Positions 33,880 to 41,942 of a stretch of 48,790 nucleotides of DNA are shown piece after piece. Every line of letters begins with the position of its first letter. The stretch's first letter is position 1. The stretch is from Acetonema longum DSM 6540 (GTDB lineage Bacteria > Bacillota > Negativicutes > Sporomusales > Acetonemataceae), in contig NZ_AFGF01000102.1 of assembly GCF_000219125.1 (NCBI RefSeq), positions 1 through 48,790 on the forward strand, read 5' to 3'. The position numbers were made by a program, and so were the translations under genes. The notes under the pieces are model-generated. The model made no database searches, was not told the DNA's origin, and saw only the letters and a program-made list of their open reading frames with translations.

Positions 33880-34080
33880 ATGGCTGTCGTAAAAGTAATT
33901 GAATTAGTGGGCACTTCCCGTCACAATTGGACTGATGCGGTAGAAAATGCGGTGGTGGAAGCCGGAAAAACTCTCGATGACATTGCCGGAGTCGAGGTTA
34001 CCAATTTTACGGCCAATATTGGTGAAAGCCGCATTACCGAATACAAAGCCAATGTAAAAATCGCCTTTCACGTTCATTAA
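33880..34080 (+). CDS. Dodecin-family flavin-binding protein
   Basis: A 66-residue dodecin: VVKVIELVGTSRHNWTDAVENAVVEAGKTLDDIAGVEVTNFTA, with the Trp (in HNW) that stacks against flavin in characterised dodecins. The family forms dodecameric shells that store or buffer riboflavin/FMN or, in some bacteria, CoA. AAGGAGGC precedes the ATG and it follows the small membrane protein gene by 15 bases. Its place inside a sporulation gene block is unusual. A perfect hairpin follows. Confidence 0.92.
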   Translation: MAVVKVIELVGTSRHNWTDAVENAVVEAGKTLDDIAGVEVTNFTANIGESRITEYKANVKIAFHVH

Positions 34081-34087
34081 AACTTCA

Positions 34088-34118
34088 ATAAGGAGAGTGC
34101 TGAGCGCACTCTCCTTAT
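34088..34118 (+). promoter_or_regulatory. Perfect 13-bp hairpin without T tract after the dodecin gene
   Basis: ATAAGGAGAGTGC (34088-34100), loop TGAGC, GCACTCTCCTTAT (34106-34118). No U tract follows, so it is more likely an RNA-stabilising or processing element than a terminator. One arm contains AAGGAG, which would be hidden in the stem. Confidence 0.55.
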
Positions 34119-34137
34119 GTCTTGAAAGGGTAGTTGC

Positions 34138-34530
34138 ATGTTGACGATAGATTTTATTGCACTGCTGCTCACGGCATGCCTGGTAGGGTTTCGTTATCCT
34201 CTGTATGTTTGTTTCGCCGTTATAATCCACGAGCTGGGCCGTTTGATTGTGACTGTCTTTTTTCATGGTCAGATTGAGGCCATGGTGGTTGCCGGTGTTT
34301 TCAGCACTTCGGTCGTGAATAATATGACCCATGGCCTGAAGGGTTTGCTTATTGCCCTGTCCGGCCCATTAGCCAACTATTTGGCCTCCGGTATTGCCGG
34401 CGGCTCTGAGTGGGAAAAAACGGCGGATTTAGTTAATCCGGTTTCCAGTCTGAAATATCCCTTTGCAGTGATTCATTTACGTTTTGCGGTTTTATCGTTA
34501 GCAGTCAGTCTATGGAGTTTCTTTTTTTAA
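34138..34530 (+). CDS. M50 (site-2 protease)-like membrane protein lacking the second zinc histidine
   Basis: A 130-residue, very hydrophobic protein. IIHELGRL at 29-36 aligns with the HExxH zinc motif of M50/SpoIVFB peptidases, but the second His is Arg35. SGPLANYL near 75-82 matches the next conserved M50 block. The later Asp motif is not visible and the protein is much shorter than active relatives (SpoIVFB about 280). This suggests an inactive, truncated relative that may act as a binding partner; the family assignment rests on short motifs. AAAGGG precedes ATG 34138. Confidence 0.55.
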   Translation: MLTIDFIALLLTACLVGFRYPLYVCFAVIIHELGRLIVTVFFHGQIEAMVVAGVFSTSVVNNMTHGLKGLLIALSGPLANYLASGIAGGSEWEKTADLVNPVSSLKYPFAVIHLRFAVLSLAVSLWSFFF

Positions 34531-34548
34531 TAGGAGGTGGAAAACCGA

Positions 34549-35145
34549 ATGGACAAGCGTCGCAACATGCGCAGTATGAATGGCGCTGGAAATCAATCTC
34601 TTCAGCCGGGACAAAACCAAAATCAGCAGGGCGAGCAGAACCAGGCATTCAGTACTGACGCGAATCATGCTATTTTACTTGCCCTGCAGAATATCCAAAA
34701 TCAAATTAATACGTTACAACAAGACAAGGAAAACAATGCGTCCAGCCAGGAAGCATCGAATGACCAACAGTCAACGCCCCAGCTCTTGCAGCAGTCTATG
34801 TCCCAGGATAATCACCAAGCAGCACAGCCTCCTCAGACTCAGACCGCCGGGGCTAACCAGGCGCTGACGCAGTTATTGCAGCAGATTTACGGTTCCCAGA
34901 ACCAGTCTCAGCAGGGTGTGGAACAGTCTCAGTCTCAGGGAAACAATACCGGATCTCAGCCTGCTGCCCTGAAAAAGCAGGTGACAATGCAGACGGCTGC
35001 GCAGCTTCTGGCCGATACACAGTATGAGCTGGCCAATGAATTGGAAAATAGCCTGCAGAAATTGCGGCAGGTGATTCAGGATAGTGAGAAATTGGCCAAT
35101 AAAATCAGTTCTTTATTAGGGGAAAATGAAAAATCGACGCCGTGA
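34549..35145 (+). CDS. Glutamine-rich low-complexity protein
   Basis: A 198-residue protein with about 43 Gln by my count, plus many Asn and Ser, concentrated in residues 15-140 (QPGQNQNQQGEQNQ; SQNQSQQGVEQSQSQG). A short basic N-terminus (MDKRRNMRS) precedes this region, and a helical, charged C-terminal 60 residues (AAQLLADTQYELANELENSL...) could form a coiled coil. There is no signal peptide. I do not recognise a family; the composition resembles coat-like or prion-like proteins, which is only suggestive. ATG 34549 follows TAGGAGGTGG; it lies directly upstream of spoVAEa. Confidence 0.75.
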   Translation: MDKRRNMRSMNGAGNQSLQPGQNQNQQGEQNQAFSTDANHAILLALQNIQNQINTLQQDKENNASSQEASNDQQSTPQLLQQSMSQDNHQAAQPPQTQTAGANQALTQLLQQIYGSQNQSQQGVEQSQSQGNNTGSQPAALKKQVTMQTAAQLLADTQYELANELENSLQKLRQVIQDSEKLANKISSLLGENEKSTP

Positions 35146-35160
35146 ACATGCGGTGGAAGG

Positions 35161-35775
35161 ATGAAAGCTTTGGCCGAAAAGGTAAAAGTCATTTTAGTGA
35201 CTGACGGCGATCAAGTTGCGCAAAATGTAGTGGAAGATATTGCCGATTCGCTGGGGTTGCGCTGTATATCGGCATCAGGCGGCAACCCGACTCCCATATC
35301 CGGCGAGGAGATTATACGATTATTAAAGACCGTTCCATTTGATCCTGTCCTGGTCATGTTTGATGACAAAGGCCGCCGCGGTAAAGGCAGCGGGGAAAGC
35401 GCCCTCGAATACGTGGCATCCCATCCGGAGGTGGATGTGCTAGGCGCTATAGCTGTTGCCTCGAATACCAGCGGCATTCAGGGAGTGGAGCCGGATGCCT
35501 GTATCGATGACCGGGGGAAAATAGTAGAGAAGCCGGTAAACAAAAACGGGCAAGTGGAGAGTAAGGGATGCTCTCCCAGAGTGTTCGGCGATACGGTGGA
35601 TGTGTTGAATTATTTGAACATCCCGGTTATTATCGGGGTGGGCGATATCGGGAAAATGGATCATGCGGATGATTTGCGCCGCGGTGCCCCCATTACCTAT
35701 AAAGCAGTGGAAGAAATATTGAAACGGAGCGGGATTTTGCATGGCGGACAAGAACAAAATCAAACCGGACATTGA
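35161..35775 (+). CDS. spoVAEa: Stage V sporulation protein AE, soluble type (SpoVAEa)
   Basis: A 204-residue cytoplasmic-looking protein of the SpoVAEa family: VKVILVTDGDQVAQNVVEDIADSLGLRCISASGGNPTPISGEE, PVLVMFDDKGRRGKGSGE and VIIGVGDIGKMDHADD are characteristic. In B. subtilis it is encoded with the SpoVA dipicolinic-acid channel proteins but is not itself a membrane channel. Here spoVAC, spoVAD and spoVAEb are not next to it. GTGGAAGG precedes the ATG, and its end overlaps the spoVAF start by 35 bases in another frame. Confidence 0.88.
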   Translation: MKALAEKVKVILVTDGDQVAQNVVEDIADSLGLRCISASGGNPTPISGEEIIRLLKTVPFDPVLVMFDDKGRRGKGSGESALEYVASHPEVDVLGAIAVASNTSGIQGVEPDACIDDRGKIVEKPVNKNGQVESKGCSPRVFGDTVDVLNYLNIPVIIGVGDIGKMDHADDLRRGAPITYKAVEEILKRSGILHGGQEQNQTGH

Positions 35776-37264
35776 CAGCAATATCAATTTACTGAAGGAT
35801 ATGCTGGGGGTAGGGGAAAGCTTTGACATCATTTTCCGGGAGTATAATGTTGGGCGAAAACGGGCCGCTTCTTTTTCCATCAATGGCATGGTGAATGATA
35901 TTATCATCAGTAATGTGTTAGAGGACATGACTGCCTATCTGCAGCAAGATTTATCCATTAACACGATGCATAAGCTTTTCTATTCCCGATCCACTCATTC
36001 TCAGGCGAAATTGGTGGATAATATTGAAGACGCTCTTTTAAGCCTGCTGTCAGGGGAGTTCCTTTTCCTGCTCGACGGTGAAACCCAGATCATCGTATTA
36101 GATGCCCGTTCTTATCCAGCCAGGGCCCCCAGTGAATCCAACATAGAGAAAGTAACCCGGGGTTCACGGGACTCTTTCGTGGAAACCATTGTTTTTAACA
36201 CCGTATTAATCCGTCGGCGGTTACGAGACCCGAATCTGCGCTTCAAAATCATTAAAGTCGGGGGACGGTCCAAGACGGACGTTGCCCTGTGCTATATCAA
36301 AGATATCACTAATTCCGCCTTGGTGGAGCAGGTTCAAAAGAGCCTTGAGTCTATCGTCATTGACGGTATTCCTATGGCGGAGAAAGCTATTGAGGAGTAT
36401 GTCATCCCCGGCAGCAAATGGAATCCCCTCCCCAAAGTCCGTTATACCGAAAGGCCTGACGTGGCTGCAGTCCATTTGCTGGAAGGGCATATCTGCATTA
36501 TTGTGGACACTTCGCCGAATATCATGATTCTGCCGGCCACTGTTTGGCATCATGTACAGCATGCTGAAGAGTATCGACAGAATGTGGTGGTTGGCACTTT
36601 TTTGCGGCTGGTTCGGTTGGGGGGCATTGCCATGTCTTTTCTCCTGCCGCCATTGTGGCTGGCATTGGTGCTGCAGCCTCATTTGCTGCCGGAAACTCTG
36701 GCCTTTTTAGGTCCCAAAGAATCCGGCATCATTCCTCTTGGCATTCAGTTTCTGCTGGCCGAGTTTGGGGTGGAACTGGTGCGGATGGCCACTGTCCATG
36801 TTCCTTCAGCCCAGGCTACAGCCCTTGGTTTTATCGGAGCGTTTATGCTGGGGGAATTCGCCACTAAAGTGGGCTTGTTCGCCAATGAAACTATTTTTTA
36901 TATCGCCGTTGCCGTCGTCGGGACTTTTGCCACGCCCAGCGTAGAATTAGCTTTAGCGGTGCGGGTTTTCCGCATCGCGTTAATTATGATTGTTATGGCC
37001 TTTAAGCTGCCGGGATTATTGGCGGGATTAGCTGGTGTGGCTATTCTGCTGATCTTTACCAAATCGTTTGGGGTTCCTTACTCATGGCCGCTGATCCCCT
37101 TCAACTTTCTTGCTCTCAAAGATGTGGTTTTTCGGCTGCCCATTCCGGAAAAAGTGCTGCGTCCGGCCATGCTGAGGCCTAAGGATGAAGACCGGCTGGA
37201 AACAGGGGAACAGACAGGCGGCTCCGAATCGACTAAGAAAAAGCCGGACGGGGACAAGAAATAA
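35741..37264 (+). CDS. spoVAF: Spore germination protein SpoVAF (GerA family)
   Basis: A 507-residue GerA-type germinant-receptor A-subunit homologue. The large N-terminal soluble domain (RSTHSQAKLVDNIEDALLSLLSG, SRDSFVETIVFNTVLIRRRLRDP, the VGGRSKTDVALCYIKDI block) is followed by about five membrane segments from residue 290 on and a Lys/Glu-rich tail. Pairing with spoVAEa identifies it as SpoVAF rather than a receptor operon gene. In B. subtilis SpoVAF is thought to work with the GerA receptor to amplify germination. A bidirectional terminator follows. Confidence 0.93.
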   Translation: MADKNKIKPDIDSNINLLKDMLGVGESFDIIFREYNVGRKRAASFSINGMVNDIIISNVLEDMTAYLQQDLSINTMHKLFYSRSTHSQAKLVDNIEDALLSLLSGEFLFLLDGETQIIVLDARSYPARAPSESNIEKVTRGSRDSFVETIVFNTVLIRRRLRDPNLRFKIIKVGGRSKTDVALCYIKDITNSALVEQVQKSLESIVIDGIPMAEKAIEEYVIPGSKWNPLPKVRYTERPDVAAVHLLEGHICIIVDTSPNIMILPATVWHHVQHAEEYRQNVVVGTFLRLVRLGGIAMSFLLPPLWLALVLQPHLLPETLAFLGPKESGIIPLGIQFLLAEFGVELVRMATVHVPSAQATALGFIGAFMLGEFATKVGLFANETIFYIAVAVVGTFATPSVELALAVRVFRIALIMIVMAFKLPGLLAGLAGVAILLIFTKSFGVPYSWPLIPFNFLALKDVVFRLPIPEKVLRPAMLRPKDEDRLETGEQTGGSESTKKKPDGDKK

Positions 37265-37293
37265 GGCAGCCAGCCTGGCCGCCTTATTTTTTC
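37261..37293. terminator. Bidirectional terminator between spoVAF and the lipoprotein gene
   Basis: ATAAGGCAGCC (37261-37271) and GGCCGCCTTAT (37277-37287) pair with one mismatch and are followed by TTTTTTC. It lies between two convergent genes and overlaps the last bases of spoVAF. Confidence 0.75.
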
Positions 37294-37302
37294 GATTTCT
37301 TA

Positions 37303-38037
37303 TTATTTACTTTTGTAAAAATCTCGTATGGTTCCTATACTCTCGTTTAGTTTGGCGATTTTCTCGATGACCCCTTCCTTGTTTTCCGCATCGACCGCAT
37401 CGCTTAACTGGAGTATGGCCGAATGAGTTTTAGTAATTTCGTCGAAAATCCCTAGGCTTTCCAAGGCGGGTTTCGATTGTTTCCAGGTATTTTCTAATTC
37501 TTTTACTTTACTGCGGGCTTTGCCCCAGTCTTGATCGGCTACAAAAAAATCCACATTGCGCAGTTGATTGCTGATGGTCACAATGTCGGACAAGGGAGAT
37601 AATTTGTAGGATCGGCCGATTTCACCGATGCTTGCCATAAAGCCATTTAAGCTTTTATAAACTGCTGCCGGATCTTTGGAATCTACTGCCTGATACAGTT
37701 TATCCAAGCCTTCTCTGGCTTTATCGACCCCTTTTTTCTCACCGATTAATGGCTGAGCCTGGTTCCATAAGGCCTCCAGCCTGGCTAACTCTCTTTCTGC
37801 CTGGGACCAGTTTCTTGCTATAATAAAAGAGAATACCGTACCTGCCGTCAGTTCTAGGTCATATAACTCCGACGGCGGCGGTTCAAACCGCTCCAGAACC
37901 GGAGGATTGGGTTTGGATACTGGCCCTTCCCCGGTCGGGCCAGTCTGGGGTTTTTGCGCCGGCGGCGCCAGGGAACAACCGCATAGCATTAGGAGAACCA
38001 AGAGACTGCCAGTCAGTTTTTGTCCAATATGCCGCAT
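37303..38037 (-). CDS. Lipoprotein of unknown function, helical
   Basis: A 244-residue lipoprotein: signal peptide with lipobox LCGC (Cys21), a proline-rich linker (PPAQKPQTGPTGEGPVSKPNPP), then all-helical repeats. Two similar halves carry the pattern WSQAERELARLEALWNQAQP and WGKARSKVKELENTWKQSKP, each followed by a short helix pair, suggesting an internal duplication. No catalytic motif is visible. It is one of only two genes on this strand, transcribed away from the M50 protease gene with 260 bases between them. AAAAGGAAT precedes its ATG. Confidence 0.8.
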   Translation of the reverse strand: MRHIGQKLTGSLLVLLMLCGCSLAPPAQKPQTGPTGEGPVSKPNPPVLERFEPPPSELYDLELTAGTVFSFIIARNWSQAERELARLEALWNQAQPLIGEKKGVDKAREGLDKLYQAVDSKDPAAVYKSLNGFMASIGEIGRSYKLSPLSDIVTISNQLRNVDFFVADQDWGKARSKVKELENTWKQSKPALESLGIFDEITKTHSAILQLSDAVDAENKEGVIEKIAKLNESIGTIRDFYKSK

Positions 38038-38297
38038 GAGTCAAATCATTCCTTTTTGTCATTTTTCTTGTTGCATCGTTATTGGCACTTGTTATATTTT
38101 CTCCGGTCTGCGGTGGGTTATGCGATGGAAAGATCGCTAAATCGGCAATGATATCTGTCTTTTTACTTGCCTATCAGAGGATAATATGCCAAAATGATAC
38201 GAGGGAAGATTTAGTTCCAAGGTCTGAGGGTATTCTACCTACAGGGAGCAGGCCTGGAATTGAGAGCGTTTATTCATGTTATACAAGGAGGTAAGCC
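38038..38297. other. Divergent intergenic region
   Basis: 260 bases between the - strand lipoprotein gene and the + strand protease gene. I see no coding potential, no T-box landmark (no GGGTGGNACCGCG) and no clear terminator. A GGATAATAT stretch at 38179-38187 may be a -10 element, but no -35 fits well. Confidence 0.4.
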
Positions 38298-38921
38298 GTG
38301 TTTGGTTTCGATTCAGATATGATTTTTCGCATTCCTGCCTTACTGGCGGCGTTAACGATTCACGAATACGCTCATGCCAGGATGGCAGTCAGCCTGGGAG
38401 ATCCTACGCCTAAGTATTTAGGGCGTTTGACATTAAATCCGGTGGCTCATTTGGACCCTATCGGGTTAATTATGTTGTGGCTCTTCCGGTTTGGTTGGGC
38501 CAAACCGGTACCGTTTAATCCCTACAATTTTCAAGATGTAAAGAAAGACACCATGCTGGTAGCTTTCGCCGGACCGGCATCCAACATTTTATTAGCGTTT
38601 ACGGTGGCTGTTTTGATGGGGGGGATTTTGCCCCTCTTGGGAATAAGGTCCTTTGTTATAGACCAGATTCTCATTTGGACCTATCAGTATAATCTGGGCT
38701 TTGCGGTCTTTAATTTACTGCCGATTCCACCGCTGGACGGATCGAAGATCCTGGGAAGTCTATTACCCGGCAGGCAGGCGGAGTGGTGGGAAAGCATCGA
38801 GCAATATGCTCCCATGTTTATGATCGCCTTGCTGGCATTTGGCTTCATTGGGCCGATTATCAGTCCGCTGATTAACAGTTTACACCGGATCATTATGGGC
38901 ATTGTTGGAATCATCTTTTAG
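38298..38921 (+). CDS. Site-2-protease-family (M50) membrane metalloprotease
   Basis: A 207-residue polytopic membrane protein with zinc motif HEYAH (His22, Glu23, His26) in its first segment and the third-ligand motif NLLPIPPLDGSKILG near residues 138-152. All catalytic residues are present, unlike the 34138 protein. It belongs to the short YwhC/RseP-core-like group without PDZ domains, whose substrates are unknown. GTG 38298 follows AAGGAGG. trpS follows closely, with AGGAGG at the junction. Confidence 0.92.
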   Translation: MFGFDSDMIFRIPALLAALTIHEYAHARMAVSLGDPTPKYLGRLTLNPVAHLDPIGLIMLWLFRFGWAKPVPFNPYNFQDVKKDTMLVAFAGPASNILLAFTVAVLMGGILPLLGIRSFVIDQILIWTYQYNLGFAVFNLLPIPPLDGSKILGSLLPGRQAEWWESIEQYAPMFMIALLAFGFIGPIISPLINSLHRIIMGIVGIIF

Positions 38922-38938
38922 CAGGAGGCTTGTATCTA

Positions 38939-39928
38939 ATGAAGGGCAGAATCTTTAGCGGCATGCAGCCGTCGGGCAAATTTCATCTGGGTAACTATTT
39001 GGGGGCTTTGGAAAATTGGGTCAAGCTCCAGCATGAATACGAATGTTTTTTCTGTATTGTGGACTGGCATGCCCTGACATCCAGTTATGAAGATACCAGA
39101 AAGATTCCGCAGAATATCCACGATATGGCACTGGACTGGCTAAGCGCCGGACTGGATCCGGAACGCAATACTATCTTTGTGCAGTCTCATGTGAAAGAAC
39201 ATGCCGAATTGCATCTGCTGTTGTCCATGATGACTCCCTTGTCCTGGCTGGAACGGGTTCCGACCTATAAGGACAAGCTGCAGCAATTAGGCGCTCAGGG
39301 CAAAGAAATCAATACATATGGTTTTCTCGGCTATCCTGAGCTGATGACCGCCGATATTATTCTGTATAAGGCTGATACAGTTCCGGTAGGGGAAGATCAG
39401 CTGCCTCACCTGGAACTGGCCAGAGAAATCACCCGCCGTTTTAACAATTTATATGGCCCGATTTTTCCCGAGCCTAAGGCCAGTTTGAGCCAAGCTCCGG
39501 TTTTGCCGGGTTTGGATGGCCGTAAGATGAGCAAGTCCTACGGCAACGAAATCAGTTTTTCGGCTGGACCGGAAGAAATTCGGGAAAAAGTCCGGATGAT
39601 GGTGACTGACCCCCAGCGGATTAAGAAGACCGATCTGGGCCATCCGGACGTTTGCACGGTATTTACCTTTCACAAGCTGTTTAATGCCGAACATGCAGTG
39701 CAGATCGAAAAAGATTGTCGCAGTGCTCAAATCGGCTGTGTGGAATGCAAGAAAAGGCTGGCCGAGCGTATGGTGGACATGTTGGCGGATGTCCATACCC
39801 GCCGCCTGGCATTAGAGCGAAACCCCGGACGTATTAAAGAAATTCTCGATTATGGGGCAGAGCGGGCCCGCAAGGTTGCTGCAGCGACGATGCAGGAAGT
39901 GAATAAGGCCCTGCATCTGATGGGGTGA
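38939..39928 (+). CDS. trpS: Tryptophanyl-tRNA synthetase
   Basis: A 329-residue class I aminoacyl-tRNA synthetase charging tRNA-Trp. The HIGH-type motif is PSGKFHLGNYLGALENW near residue 10, the KMSKS motif is GRKMSKSYGNEI near residue 197, and the Trp-binding PVGEDQLPHLELAREI block is present. ATG 38939 follows GCAGGAGG; the in-frame TTG at 38930 is unlikely. It overlaps the scpA start at TGATG. No T-box leader is visible. Confidence 0.96.
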   Translation: MKGRIFSGMQPSGKFHLGNYLGALENWVKLQHEYECFFCIVDWHALTSSYEDTRKIPQNIHDMALDWLSAGLDPERNTIFVQSHVKEHAELHLLLSMMTPLSWLERVPTYKDKLQQLGAQGKEINTYGFLGYPELMTADIILYKADTVPVGEDQLPHLELAREITRRFNNLYGPIFPEPKASLSQAPVLPGLDGRKMSKSYGNEISFSAGPEEIREKVRMMVTDPQRIKKTDLGHPDVCTVFTFHKLFNAEHAVQIEKDCRSAQIGCVECKKRLAERMVDMLADVHTRRLALERNPGRIKEILDYGAERARKVAAATMQEVNKALHLMG

Positions 39929-40647
39929 TGTCTGACTATAAAATAAGACTGGAAGTCTATGAAGGCCCTTTGGCCCTTTTACTCCATTTGATTGAAAAAG
40001 ACCAGATCGATATCTATGATATTCCGATTGTCCAGGTAACAGAGCAATATATTGCCTATCTGAAAGCGTTACAGGACTTTAATATCGAGATCGCCAGCGA
40101 ATTTTTGGTCCTGGCCGCAACCTTGCTGCAAATCAAATCCCGCATGCTTCTGCCGAAACAAGCGAAGGCTGACGTTGAAGAGGAAGAACTAGACGATCCG
40201 CGCCGTGAATTGGTAGAGAGGCTGTTAGAATACCGCCGCTACAAAGAGGCCGCCGGACAATTGGAGCTAAAACGCCAGGAGAGAGAGCAATTTTTTGTCC
40301 GTTCTCCCCAGTTCTTTTCTCCCATCGTAAACCTGCCGGTCGGATTGACGGTAGAAGACCTTTTGCAAGCATTAGCAGCGGTATGGGAGAGCACGATCCC
40401 GGAATTTGCGCTGATTTCCCGTGAGGAAATCAGCGTTCAGGAAAAAATGGCGGATATTATATATTTACTGCAAAAAAATGACGGGCGCATAGAGTTTGAG
40501 GCTACTCTGATCCGCAGCCATTCCCGCAGCGAACTGATAGCCGGGTTTATGGCCCTGCTGGAATTAGTGAGGCTGAAACGAGTCGCCATTCAACAATTGG
40601 AAGCCTTTGGGCCCATTTATCTTATGCTTAGGAGCGAATCTGACTAA
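39928..40647 (+). CDS. scpA: Segregation and condensation protein A
   Basis: A 239-residue kleisin that bridges the SMC heads in the bacterial condensin complex. The N-terminal helical domain (YEGPLALLLHLIEKDQIDIYDIPIVQVTEQYIAYL) and C-terminal winged helix (VRLKRVAIQQLEAFGPIYL) are intact. ATG 39928 shares bases with the trpS stop; GTG 39925 is an alternative start. It ends on the first base of scpB, so the pair is translationally coupled. Confidence 0.95.
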   Translation: MSDYKIRLEVYEGPLALLLHLIEKDQIDIYDIPIVQVTEQYIAYLKALQDFNIEIASEFLVLAATLLQIKSRMLLPKQAKADVEEEELDDPRRELVERLLEYRRYKEAAGQLELKRQEREQFFVRSPQFFSPIVNLPVGLTVEDLLQALAAVWESTIPEFALISREEISVQEKMADIIYLLQKNDGRIEFEATLIRSHSRSELIAGFMALLELVRLKRVAIQQLEAFGPIYLMLRSESD

Positions 40648-41183
40648 TGTTTTTTCGTCATCTGAAAGCGCATTTGGAAGCGTTGTTGTTCGCTGCCGGC
40701 GATCCTGTCCCAGTGGGGAAGATTGCTCAGATGTTAGAACTGGAAGAGCATGAGGCCCTGAGCCTGGTCGAAGAACTGCAGCAGGACCTGCAGTCTGAGG
40801 AACGGGGGCTGGCGATTGCAGAAATAGCCGGAGGATATCAACTGTGTACCAAAGCGGAAACTGCTCCGACGGTTGCCAAACTGGCTGAGATTCAGGATAA
40901 TCGTCTTTCTGCGGCCGCTCTGGAAACCCTATCTATTATAGCCTTCAAACAACCGGTCACCCGCCAGGAAATCGAAGCCATACGCGGGGTCAAAGTGGAC
41001 GGAGTGGTCAACACCCTGATGGACCGGCTGTTGATTAAGGAACTGGGGCGAAAAGATGTGATTGGCAGGCCGATCTTGTATGGAACGACCGATGAGTTTT
41101 TAAAATGTTTTGGTTTAAATACATTGGCTGACTTGCCGCCGATCCCAGAAATCCAGCCCCGCGGCGAGGAAGAGCAACCTTAG
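40647..41183 (+). CDS. scpB: Segregation and condensation protein B
   Basis: A 178-residue double winged-helix partner of ScpA in SMC-ScpAB. Family blocks: HLEALLFAAGDPVPVGKIAQML and RLSAAALETLSIIAFKQPVTRQEIEAIRGVKVDGVVNTLMDRLLIKELGRKDVIGRPILYGTTDEFLKCFGL. It overlaps scpA by one base. Its TAG stop lies in the loop of the terminator hairpin. Confidence 0.96.
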   Translation: MFFRHLKAHLEALLFAAGDPVPVGKIAQMLELEEHEALSLVEELQQDLQSEERGLAIAEIAGGYQLCTKAETAPTVAKLAEIQDNRLSAAALETLSIIAFKQPVTRQEIEAIRGVKVDGVVNTLMDRLLIKELGRKDVIGRPILYGTTDEFLKCFGLNTLADLPPIPEIQPRGEEEQP

Positions 41184-41205
41184 TGGAAGAGGTTGCTCTT
41201 TTTGT
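41171..41205 (+). terminator. Terminator of trpS-scpAB, stop codon in the loop
   Basis: AGAGCAACCT (41171-41180), loop TAGTGGAAG holding the scpB TAG, AGGTTGCTCT (41190-41199), then TTTTG. Confidence 0.85.
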
Positions 41206-41268
41206 ATATATAACAGTCTTTACGCCCACAATAAAGAGAAGCAGGCGGGGGGATAGCGGGGGATAAAG

Positions 41269-41931
41269 GTGCAGGCAGGCTGGTTTTTAATTGTTTTGCT
41301 GGTTACAGCCATTAGCGTCTGGCGAGGGATATGCAGGGTCAATTTGTATGTAGACCTCACTTACCGGCGGACAGAGGGAAATGACATCGTCGTGCTAAAA
41401 ATATACGCTATGCGGGGACTCATTAGCTATACCATAGAAATCCCGGTGGTGAAGGCAGAGTGGCAGGACGAGCTTTTGTGGCTGGAATCGGAGATCAAGG
41501 GGAACAAAGGAATCGAGGCTAAGAGAAGCGTTGTGGAAAAACATATTATTCGCCGGATTCTTGATGTGATCTGGAATAAGCCGCGACTGGCCAAACGAAT
41601 TGCGAAACGGATCTCTTGCCAGGTGGAACAATATAACACTTTTCTTGATCGCATTCATTCTCATGTGCATTGTGACCAATTTTATTGCAAAATTTGTCTG
41701 GGTATGGATGATTCCGCCACCACCTGTCTGCTCATCGGTTTTTTGCGGGCGCTTAACGGGGTACTGCTTGCCTGGCTGCGGCCGCTTATCCATTTTTCGA
41801 CGGCGCCGGTAGTTCAGTTCGTGCCGGTATTTGGCGATCCCACTTTGGCTATCGACTTAAAATGCATATTCAGGATTCGACTGGGCAATGTTATTAATGC
41901 GATGCAAGGACTTCGATTGCAGGAAAGTTAG
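41269..41931 (+). CDS. DUF2953 protein (YtfI-like)
   Basis: A 220-residue protein with a short N-terminal membrane segment (WFLIVLLVTAISVW), a basic middle and a family-typical LGMDDSATTCLLIGFLRALNGVLLAWL stretch followed by FVPVFGDPTLAIDLKCIFRIRLGNVI. DUF2953 proteins are regularly encoded next to the GerW/YtfJ gene, as here, and the pair is linked to sporulation. Function is unknown. It starts at GTG 41269 after GGGGGATAAAG. Confidence 0.87.
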   Translation: MQAGWFLIVLLVTAISVWRGICRVNLYVDLTYRRTEGNDIVVLKIYAMRGLISYTIEIPVVKAEWQDELLWLESEIKGNKGIEAKRSVVEKHIIRRILDVIWNKPRLAKRIAKRISCQVEQYNTFLDRIHSHVHCDQFYCKICLGMDDSATTCLLIGFLRALNGVLLAWLRPLIHFSTAPVVQFVPVFGDPTLAIDLKCIFRIRLGNVINAMQGLRLQES

Positions 41932-41942
41932 GAGGAAGAGCT

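Noticed and set aside
34088-34118. Rho-independent terminator after the dodecin gene
   Set aside because: The stem is perfect but GTCTTG follows it rather than a T tract, so it is reported as an RNA hairpin of unknown role.
38038-38297. T-box or other riboswitch upstream of the protease-trpS unit
   Set aside because: I looked for the T-box GGGTGGNACCGCG landmark and a paired terminator and found neither. trpS itself has only an 18-base spacer.
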